From Monoraphidium neglectum (taxonomy: Eukaryota; Chlorophyta; Chlorophyceae; Sphaeropleales; Selenastraceae), in assembly GCF_000611645.1 (NCBI RefSeq), contig NW_014013311.1:1-17328 (forward strand): a DNA stretch of 17,328 nucleotides. The letters run 5' to 3'. Below the pieces are notes generated by a model. It was not told where the DNA came from, searched no databases, and saw only the letters and a program-made list of their open reading frames with translations. Position 1 is the stretch's first letter. The number at the start of each line of letters is the position of its first letter. Positions 1-8,882 of the stretch are shown here, piece by piece. The position numbers and the translations under genes were made by a program.

Positions 1-48
1 GGGCAGGGAGCGGGTTGGGAGGGGAGGGGGTGAGGTCAGGGGGCGCAC

Positions 49-1356
49 CACAAAGTCCCCGCCAGACTCTGCCCGGCCGCGTACGGCCGCCACGGTGCCT
101 GGGAGCAGGGGGGGGGGAGAAGCGCAGTACTGAGGGCGCCCATGGGGCAGGTGGGCGGCTGCACACCGCGCGCGCGCATGCAGCCGCCAGCAGCCCGGCG
201 CTTTGGAACTCAACCCTCACAGCCAGTGGGACCGGGCCACGCCCCTCAACCAGCACTCCCTCGCCGCACTGCTGCCCGTGCTGCCAAAAACCCGGGCCAA
301 AGCAGCCGCCCGGCCACGCAGGGCCGGCCACGCCCCGCTGCCCCGGGACCCAGCCCTCCCAATCCGCCGGCATGCGTCCTTGCCTTCCGACCCGCGTGCC
401 TCACCCGTCACCAGTACCCCGACGGGCAGCGCGGCGTCCGACGCGCCGCGCAGCACGAGCCGCGCCCCCTCGTCCTCCATGACTATCGTGTCGGCCGCAT
501 CGCAGAAATTTGTCAGACCCAAGGCCTATCAAACGACGCAGCAGGAAGAGGGACGGGGATTCTCTTGAGTATGAATGAATGTACCCGCGCCGAGGCTGAC
601 GCGGCGGGCGTCACCTGATGCTTGCAGGCTCTGCTCGACCCCCAGCTGCCACGCTCACAGACGCACCCGCTGCCACAGAGCGCCAGGCTCCTGCCGACCC
701 TTTGGCTTTTGGGCAATGAGGTGAATGGCAAAATGCCGCAGGCACGTCCGGGGGCGCGGCCAGCAAGCGTCGTCGGCGCCTTCGGGAGTGCGGCCAGCAA
801 GCGCAGCTGGCGCCCCCGTAAGGCGCGGCGCCCGCCGCGCACCCGCACCTGCTTGAGGGCGCCGTCTTTGGTGTATTCATCCAGCACGCTCGGACGCAGC
901 CGCTGCTGCTTGAACAGCGTCCCGATGACGACGCAGTCGACGTCCTCCCCCACCCCCAGCGTCTTGACCAGCGGCACGCCCGGCCACTTGGTGCGCGCCG
1001 CGGCGGCGGCGTTACGGGAGAGGCGCGCGAGGCGGGAGAAGTACAGCTGGGCGTACTGGCGCTGGAAGCTGCGGGGGCCCGAGATGACAAATCGGGCGCC
1101 CTGCGGTGCGGTGCGGTGCGGGACCGGAAGACGGTGAGTGGCGGGGCAGGTGTGGTGCTTGAGTTCATAGCGACGGGTTTGAAGCTGCCGCGTGTCAGCT
1201 TGTGCGAATTGCGCGCTGTGCGTGATTTGCCGCCGCTTTTCCCGCTTTGCTCTGCAACAAACCAGCTGTGCCTCGACTACAGTCTCCAACACGTACCTTG
1301 TTTTCATAAGACACTGTTGCACGTTCGAACGCCTCCCCCTCCGCGCTAGTGTCCAT
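49..1356 (-). CDS. POLD2: DNA polymerase delta small (regulatory) subunit, 5' part of gene, truncated by window edge
   Basis: Non-catalytic B subunit of the replicative polymerase delta, which holds the catalytic subunit in the nuclear replication complex. Four exons on the minus strand: 1297-1356, 849-1100, 405-525 and about 49-98. They join in phase to give about 161 residues. Seen: a block like the eukaryotic family's RQYA-x-IYxxRL (residues about 32-43, FQRQYAQLYFSRL), then CVVIGTLFKQQ and the RPSVLDEYTKD block, then TIVMEDEGARLVLRG and the VLVTGTVAAVRG block of the OB-fold region. The phosphodiesterase-like half is beyond position 1. Splice sites seen: donor GTACGT at 1296, acceptors CCGCAG before 1100, GATAG before 525 and CCCAG before 98, the last preceded by a long C tract. 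I chose the ATG at 1356 because the resulting short N-terminus resembles that of animal and plant homologues. The frame stays open upstream to ATGs at 1515 and 1521, so a 55-residue extension is possible. The last donor (near 48) is the least certain boundary. Confidence 0.85.
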
Positions 1357-1640
1357 TGGTGTGCACAGCAGATCATCATACTTGCTGCTCCTGCAGTGAC
1401 AAGCACTAGCAGCTGTCAAGCCATGCCTGTAGATTACGTCAAAAATGCATGTTGAATAATCAACCAACCGTGTGGCGTTCTGGGGGCCCTCCATGTCCGC
1501 TGCAGCATCCGCCATTGCCACACCGCGGCCCTTGGGCTCGATGCGACGTGGTGGCTGGTTTTAACTTGCTCTATTTGATGATCTGACACGAACACCTGGT
1601 AAAGATCAGATCGCACCTGGCGCGAAAGCTGGTGAGCGTA

Positions 1641-1780
1641 TATGTGTATCGGTTGCGTATATGTGTACCCTTTGGGCATGCTGTATACCCCAGTGACCTT
1701 GTGTATACGCTTTGGGTATGCTGTATAACCCCCATTGACAGTTGTATAGCCCCGTGACCGTTGCATACCCCCGTAGCCAC
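1641..1780. repeat. Degenerate tandem repeat (TGTATA-ACCCC minisatellite)
   Basis: Two diverged copies of a unit of about 38 bases begin near 1662 and 1700. Both read TGTGTA, then CTTTGGG, an ATG-CTGTATA block and a C run. They are followed by shorter partial copies containing TGTATA near 1744 and TGCATA near 1763. A TATATGTGTA motif is also doubled at about 1639 and 1657. Copies differ by substitutions and small indels. No function can be assigned. Confidence 0.6.
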
Positions 1781-1783
1781 GAG

Positions 1784-1836
1784 CTACCCCCCCCCCCTCC
1801 CCCCGGTTTCGGCTCGCTGGGGGGGGGGGCGCAGTA
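1784..1836. repeat. C-run / G-run inverted repeat (hairpin-forming)
   Basis: CTAC followed by a long C run (about 1784-1804) faces a run of 11 G and a GTAG (about 1819-1836) across a short loop containing GGTTTCGGCTCGC. The arms can pair as a hairpin, and the G run could also join other G runs in a quadruplex on either strand. It lies next to the tandem repeat, in the spacer upstream of POLD2. Confidence 0.6.
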
Positions 1837-2036
1837 GACATCACAAGGACATGTTCAGTGGTGGCCGGCCTCGCAAGAGCGCCATGGTTCCCCAAGTTTG
1901 CGGCGGTCATCTGGCCACTGCGTGCGAGTGCCGCCTGGACACAACTGTTACCAGGTGGGATTTGTGCACACCAGGCGTAGCAGCACCACCACACCTCATT
2001 TTATTCAGGCACAGAATGCTCTGCACTATCCATCCA

Positions 2037-2041
2037 TTACA
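2037..2041 (-). terminator. Probable poly(A) signal TGTAA of the P450 gene
   Basis: TTACA on the plus strand reads TGTAA on the minus strand, the usual poly(A) signal of chlorophyte algae. It lies about 250 bases beyond the P450 stop codon, a reasonable 3' UTR length. A pentamer occurs often by chance, so this is position-based inference. Confidence 0.4.
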
Positions 2042-2288
2042 TTACTGGCTGCTGTGTAAAATTCGCTCTGCCGCAGCACCACGCGGCGTACAACTGCATC
2101 CATGCTGCAGCAATCACGCGGGCAAGAGGTTGCAGCCGTCCCAGACGTATACCACATCACAAAACGGCAGAAAACAGATCATTCAGCAGAAGCAATATCA
2201 ACAGTACAGACGAGGTTATGCTCCACCACAACCCAACAAACGGGGCTGTGCAGGATCCGAAACCCCGACCCCCGCCCTCCGTTGCCAC

Positions 2289-5200
2289 TCAAACCCGCTC
2301 CCGCACTTTGAGCCACAGCCCGTCCCTGAACCCCAATGTGATCCCCGGCCGCAGCTGGGGCATGCCGCCGCCCTCCCCGGCCATCCCTGGGTCGACCTCA
2401 AAGTCGAACCGCTGGAACAGCCGCACCAGCGTCTGCGTCGCCTCCTGCGCGCGTTTCGAATTTTGACAATGTGTGCGCAGCGGCGTGAGCGCAGGGGCTT
2501 CTGCCTGTCAGCAGGTGCCGATGGGGCTCTGTGAAACGTACGATTTAGGCGGGGTCGGCGTGTGCATCAGCAAAGCAGGAAGAGCAGGCATCGGCTCGCA
2601 AAGCTGGTGGGGCGATCAGCCGCGGCGGGTGCGCAGGAGGGTTGCTGTGCTTCGTCCAAGCAGGGAGGGGGGCGGTGGGTGCGCGATGTACACTGCGCGC
2701 GGCCCGCACCTGCATCGCCAGCTTGTAGCCAATGCACAGCCGCGGCCCCGCCCTGCGTGCGCGCGCGTTGACACGCGCGTCCACCACCGTTGACACGGCG
2801 CGGCAGGGATGAGCGCGGACGATGATGGGCTGGCCACAACCAAGCGAACGCGCGTGCGGCGGCGAGGTGGCCCTGCAGCGCCCTGTTTGACCCTTCAAGC
2901 CCACTGATGCAATGATAGCCACCGCGGCGCCGCTCCATGCATACACCCACCCAAACGGCATGTGCGCGAGGGGGTGGCGGGAGCGCGCCTCCTCGCCGTC
3001 CCTGCCCCCCAGGAACCGCTCGGGCCTGTAGGCCAGGGGCTCGGGCCAGTGCTCTGCGAGATGGAAGCATGCAGGCGTGCAGGCAGGCTGAGGGAGCCAC
3101 GTTCCAAGATAACTTGTGGTGCACCAACTTTGGGGCACGGACAACACACCCTGGAAGCAGCCCTATAAGCTTGTATCACACCAGGCGACCACACACCCGC
3201 AGGCTTGCAACTACTGCTGACGCTACCGCTCAGCATGCAGCCCGGTCGGCATGCACACACCCTAACAGCACTTTCCACATCAAAAAGCATCCTTGAGATA
3301 TCTACACCACCCCCACCGTCTCACCTGGTGACCGCTGGATGCCGTGGATATCGATATACACGACAGATCCCTTGGGGATTCTCCAGCCGTCGATGTCGAT
3401 GTCCTCCACACACTCCCGGCTCGTCATCCAGCCGGGGGGGTTGAGGCGCAGCGCCTCCTGCAGTGCGGCCTGTGAGGTTTGCAGGGTGTGTTCAGGCAGA
3501 ATTGTCCATGGGCAGTGTGTGATTGTTAGCATGTGTGTGTGAGTGGGGGGTGGGTGGGTGTGAGGGTGTGCATGGGAGCGGAAGAAGGGACCGAGGGTGT
3601 GTGCATAGGATGTTTTGGGGGGAGGCGTTTGGGATGGGTTTCAACCGCAGAATTGCAGCCTGCAGCTCTACAGCATGGCAAGCGGACAGCTAAACACGAG
3701 ATGGCCCACAAGACCCTTCATCCAAAGCCCACAGTGGCCAGCTCCCCTCCCCAACCCCGCTGAAACAAAGTCGAAGTCACCTCAACGTAAGGGAACTGCT
3801 CCAGGTCATCATGTTCCGGCGGCTGCCGCCCAAAGCTGTCCACCTCGGCCACCAGCCGGGCCTTGGCCTCGGGGTTTGCCGCCAGGAAGTAGAGGGCGGA
3901 AGCCATCATGAAGCTGGTGGTGTCGTGGCCGGCCACCTGCCGAGCATGCGTGCGGCATTCGTGAGCCTGTGACCACCGAACTGCCGTGCCGCTCGGCATC
4001 ATCAAGGCATTGAAGCTGGCTGCATGCGTTAGCACCAACGGCAGCGTATTCGGATTGTTTGATGTGAAATGGGAAAAACGCTCTTGGGTCCTGTGACGCA
4101 GAGGCATGTATGTGGGTCTGTGATATCAGGTATGGACCCACATACCATGATGCTGTTGGCCTGCGCGACAATCTGGTGTGCCCTCAGGGGCGCGCCTGTC
4201 TCCTTGTTGCGCGCGCCCACCTGGGCCCGGCGGGAAGGGGGGGATGGGATGGGGTTCAGAGCAACGGCGTCGGAGCGCCTGCGTGGAATGTGACTGGATG
4301 CACACACGCAACTGGATAAATACATTGATTTGATGCACAAATGCATTTACGGCTCTCCTGGTGGCCCCGAGTCAAGAACGCCGCCTCACCTTGCGTTGAG
4401 GTGCACCCACGCTCGCCGGTCAGTCACCTCCCTGGTCACGTACCCCTGAAACATGCAACCCACACAAGCAGCTTCCCCCAGCTTCCGACCCACCAGACAG
4501 TCGACCACCGAGCCCTCTGCAGGGGCAGAGTCGGCGTACTTGGCGGCCAGCGCGGCGCTGGAGGGGTTGGCTGGTTGTGGGGGCCACGTTGAAATCAGGA
4601 GGGATGGAAGGGGTGACGTGAGAGGGTTGATCAAGTGTTTGTGGGGAGGGGAGAGTTGGTGAGTCTGCAAGAAGAGTTTTGCTAGGGGATGTTGAGCAAG
4701 GCAAGTGTGGGCGCTTGCTGAGGTTTGCCCGCTTTTGACGCCAGTGCAGCTCAAACTTGGGAGCCTCGTGTGTCCCTGACACACGCGTACGTATGCTGCA
4801 CAAATGCACCGTTGTAAGCGCTTGCCTCTTCACCAACACTGCGAAGGGTCTACCCACCAAATGCAGTCTCCATGCCCAGGTCGTCCACCCACTTCGCCGC
4901 CAGCCGCGCCATGGCGTTCTTGATCAGGACGATGGCGGCCGTGAAGATTTGGGACCGCGCCAGGTTGAGGCGCGCCAGGGTGCTGCGGCGGCGGGCGGTG
5001 GGGCGCGTGCCGTGCGTCAGAATTTTGCAGTTTGAAATGCAGCTCTCAACAGGATTTGCATTTCACAGCCTCAAATGCGAGCATGCGCTGCTGCCAGGGG
5101 GGCGCATGAGGCTTGCACTGCAGCCCCAGCCGTTGCACTCCGCGCACTCAGGCGCCCCATCGCCCAAAACACGCAGCATCGTGCACCAGGCACATGCCAC

Positions 5201-6632
5201 CTCAATCAGGGAATCGGGCCCAAGTGCTCACGGCGTGGGGAACATCCTGACGAGGGCCCATACCAGGGGCTTGAGCAGGCGGGGGGTGATCATGAAGGTC
5301 AGGGCTTGGGTGGAATAGGGGTGCAGCAAAGTCGCAGGTGAGGGGGCGGGGGGCAGGATGATCGAACACCAGCTGCGGAGGGCCAAGAGGCAGATGAACC
5401 CGCAAGCTGGGCAGGATCATGGTAAGCAGGGCTCGCCCCCATTTGAAGCGGGCAGGAGGGAAAGGATGGCTGTCAGGGGTCCAGAGGTACAGGGGTGCGG
5501 GTGCATCTGGGCGCACGTTGGTAACTCCCGTGCACGTTGGGGATCAAGTGATGATACTGCATGATGCTGCACGGCACTGGAATCACCTGCGGCGGTGTTC
5601 TCCAGGACGTACTTTGCGGCCGCCACGATGGGCCCCTCGGTGATGCGGCCCGCCGCATCCTTTTCGAACACGTCAAACTTGACGCCGAAAGCGGCCTCGC
5701 CGATCACCTGCACGGTTTTTGCAAGTTTTGTGCCAATGATTGTCGCGTCGTGAGAGGGGGACGCAGGCAAGGCTTGTTTTGGCACCCGTCACTGCAGCGC
5801 ACGTCAGGTGGTTGGTGTGGGTGTGGTGCCACGAGGCCCTCGCACCCCTGACTGCGAGATGACCTGCACAACTATCACGCTGACCACACCTCCTGCCCAC
5901 AACCAAACACACCCAACAAGTTACTCACCCAGCGAACAAGCCACCTACCCACCAAACCAGCCACCCCTCCCCTGCTGCACACACAACATCTCTTGTTGCC
6001 CAGACCCTCATCCTGTGCCTCTGACCCACCAAATTAGCCGCGCCCCGGCCCCTACTTGCACACACCAGATAGCCACGCACACCTTGAGCGCGAGGTTGCA
6101 CATCGCCGCCGCCACGTCCACGGACACCCCCTCCTTCGCCGCAGCCGCCAGGTCAGCCTCCAGCTCAGCAACCGCCCCGGCCGTGATCTGGTGGTACGAC
6201 GCCAGACCTGTTGCGTGGAACAGCGGCTGCAGGGCGCCGCGCACGCTGCTCCAGTAGGCGCCCCTGGGGCCCGGTTCATGGGGGTTGTGGGGCAGTTGAG
6301 GGATCTCAAATTGTGAGTCCATGGCGTCGCCGCTGCAGCCAGCTTTGGCTGGCTCTTTAGGCTTCAATCACAACAAGATCCCCTCAACATTTGGCGACCG
6401 CACCTCAAAAAGCAGCATCTGAGCGCAAGTGACAAGCAACACTCCGCACCAGACCCAATCAATCGTCATCCCACGAACAATAAGGAGAAGAGACATTCAG
6501 CCCTCACTTGGCAAACACCAGCCCGCTTGACAGGACGTCGTTGTACACTTTGGGCTGCGGCGGGTAGAACATGGAGCGGCAGGGGAAAGCCTTGAAGTGC
6601 TTGACGCAGATGAGGCGCGTCAGCTCGGGGTC

Positions 6633-6683
<51 letters not shown>

Positions 6684-7641
6684 GTGTGCGTGCGTGCGTG
6701 CGCGCGTGTGAGCATGTGTGGTTGTGTGTGCACATAGAAGTGCATTTCAGCAGGACGCGGGGTGGCCGAGGTCTTACAGCAAGACTGTGGAGTGTGGAGA
6801 AGTTGAAGCAAAATGTGCGAGACTGGTTGCAACACTGTATCGGCCCCCCCTCAACAGCAAGCAGCACACAACCTCCATCCCTGAAACCACCAGTCTGTCT
6901 CCCGTCCTCACACACTCCCCACCGACCCAACCCGTCGCCCACCCCGAATGGTGATGACGGGCTGTGTGGCCCAAAACCACTTGAACACCTTTCCATACTT
7001 TGCTCCCATCTCCTCCCACATCTGAAAAAGGAAGAGGTCGTGCTTCTTGGCCTGCATGGGTTGAAAGCATTTGGGGCCAGTATTTTCTGATAGAATTTTT
7101 TTTCCAGTTGTTTGCTGTATAATCCTGCAGTTTGCCTTTGCGACCGGCCCGGCTGCGTGCATCTGGTGCTGCTGTCGCCCGCAACGGCCCCAGCAGCGGC
7201 TGCTTGGCTCCTGAAACCCGGCGCGTGTGGCAAGCGATCCTGCAAGCTGCTGATCTGTGACATCTCATGCGCAGTGATCCTGTGCACAAATTAGTGTGCT
7301 GTTGCAAAGCAGCAGAACCGGAAAGCATCCACAGACCAACCTCCAAGATGTGGCCGACCAGCCACGTGGGGGCTGATCCGGGGATGTGGTGCAGCCTCAG
7401 CCGCTGGGGGATCATGAAGCCGTCGATGACGATCTGACAATGGATTCATGGTTTGTTTATAACAGACCAACTCAATCGCGATTGGCCGGGAACCGTGTGC
7501 AGCAAGCGCCGTGCGCGTGCGGCAATGAAGCAAGCGCCTGTGCGTGTGCAGATATTGCTTGCTCACCGCTGCGACAAATATGGCCGCCACAGCAGTGCCT
7601 ATTTGAGGCAGCCATAACATCAGCGTTGATACATCCGACAT
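2289..7641 (-). CDS. Cytochrome P450 monooxygenase, membrane-anchored, 15 exons, complete
   Basis: Haem-thiolate monooxygenase; substrate unknown, probably anchored in the ER membrane or a plastid envelope. Exons: 7567-7641, 7341-7433, 6943-7021, 6508-6631, 6083-6263, 5587-5707, 5232-5304, 4858-4982, 4494-4570, 4146-4220, 3781-3936, 3325-3469, 2951-3053, 2710-2752, 2289-2444. All join in phase to 1626 nt, 541 residues, a normal P450 length. Seen in order: hydrophobic N-terminus (residues 5-25), HIPGSAPTWLVGH, YGKVFKW, VIGEAAFGVKFD, I-helix AGHDTT (343-348), K-helix EALR (398-401), YRPERF (about 450-455) and the haem loop FGAGPRLCIG (475-484) with Cys482 as the iron ligand. The start at 7641 is the first ATG after an in-frame stop. 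The exon 8/9 boundary is ambiguous: GTGGGT at 4857 with an acceptor before 4570, or GTAGAC with an acceptor nine codons or so later, both keep frame. Joining exon 9 directly to 4220 gives VVDCLVGARNKETGAPL, the expected pre-I-helix sequence. Family number not assigned. Confidence 0.9.
6640..6730. repeat. (GT)n microsatellite in P450 intron 3
   Basis: An uninterrupted GT run from 6640 to about 6678 is followed by an impure GT/GC tract to about 6730. On the coding (minus) strand it is an AC repeat ending within 9 bases of the exon 4 acceptor at 6632, where a polypyrimidine tract would normally sit. Confidence 0.9.
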
Positions 7642-8882
7642 GGCTGCGCCGTGCTATGCACTCGCTGCACGACCACTCTTCCAGCGGGTAGCAGGAAATA
7701 GATTGAAGCTGACCGGCAGATTTCGCAGTGTGAAATGCTTATTTTAGTTTGTCTTGTAAATCACACATCATTTTTCACGATGCAAAGGGCGTGATGTGCA
7801 CCGCCCACGCGGCAGCGGGTTGGTTGAAGTTGCTCGCTGCACGAGACAAAGGCTGAACAAGATGAAAACACTATTCAACCCAAGTTCTTGGCTTTCTTAA
7901 GGCCTGCGTCATGCTTGAAGACCGCCTGCTGATGCAGTGGTGCATGGGCGCCACCTGCACAGCTGCTGCAGGACCGGCGGTTGCCGCGGTGCGGAGGTAA
8001 GATGGCGGGGTGGCGTTCGACCAGCTCACCCCACTCAATCAAAATTGATTATGTTGCGTATACGCAGCACACAACGCGAGCGCAGCAGTGTGCTTGACTC
8101 GGGCGTGGCACTTGATGTCACTTGCGCCTCAACTTAGTAACAAGGCTGAATTTCGCTGTCGATTGCTCGGTTTCACCAGCTGAGCATCGCACATGTCTTT
8201 TATGGTTGTGGGCGCCCAGCCACGGGGCCCAGCCCGTTGGAAGCCCACTGCTTTTGTCGTGCATTGTATGGCAACCGCTGCAATGTTGTGCCTTGTGCAT
8301 TGCCCTGCACTTGCTGGTGATGTTCTGATTCTGTTTCGAGTACTTCATCAGCAACCGGCTTGCCTGTCATGCCTTCAACAAAACATGAAGCAGGCGTTTT
8401 GCCCCTGGAGGCGGAGTCGCCGCCACATCGCCGGTGCCACCGGGTGATACCTGGATGTCAAGCTACTGGTGCCAGCCAAGACCGCACGTACATTGACGAC
8501 GTATATATCGAAACGTTATTTGTGGGCCTGCGGCTGTTTCTACGCATCTGCAAGCCGCTGCCATCATCACAGCAGATCAGCGCGTTCCGTTTCGGCGTCA
8601 AGTCGATCCCTCATACAGCTATCACACCAACTGTGTTCAAATGATCGAACACAGCTTCACATCGCGCTCCACACATGGTACGCGCCTGCGCGCCACCCCG
8701 CGGGCAACGCGCTGCATCAGCGCGCCCAGGCACAAAGCCATGCGTGTCGCCCCACATGCCGGACCCCAGCTGCACGGCGTAGTGTCGGAGGGCGCTGCAT
8801 ATCGCATGGTGCGTAGTCATGCACTGCTGCTCGGCAAAATCAAAAAGGACACACACGGGACCCCACCCGGGCTTCTGGACGC
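7642..8882. promoter_or_regulatory. Divergent intergenic region between P450 and cupredoxin genes
   Basis: About 1.24 kb between the start codons of two genes transcribed away from each other, so it should contain both promoters and both 5' UTRs. It is more AT-rich than the exons. No coding region was recognised. A TATATAT at about 8502-8508 is a possible TATA element for the plus-strand gene, about 375 bases before its ATG. No repeat or regulatory motif could be assigned with confidence. Confidence 0.4.

Larger units (their letters stand above)
1357..2288. other. Spacer between POLD2 5' end and P450 3' end
   Basis: No gene recognised. It must hold the POLD2 promoter (minus strand, upstream of 1356) and the P450 3' UTR (downstream of 2289 on the minus strand). 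Long open frames here look like shadows: they lack homology and the minus-strand one runs through the tandem repeat. The repeat, the C/G inverted repeat and the poly(A) signal are listed separately. Confidence 0.5.

Noticed and set aside
217..522. Minus-strand 101-residue gene
   Set aside because: Its first 40 codons are POLD2 exon 3; beyond 404 it reads into the intron.
513..1406. Single 297-residue minus-strand gene
   Set aside because: Only 849-1100 matches POLD2. The rest is intron on each side, shown by splice sites that restore family sequence.
6466..7287. Long minus-strand frame with His-Thr repeats
   Set aside because: It runs through the GT microsatellite and three P450 exon/intron borders out of frame; the real exons are 6508-6631 and 6943-7021.
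8118..8354. Minus-strand frame containing CSGCH, a cytochrome c haem-binding pattern
   Set aside because: The frame is short, no Met ligand region or other cytochrome c sequence follows, and no flanking exons fit. It is probably chance in the divergent spacer.
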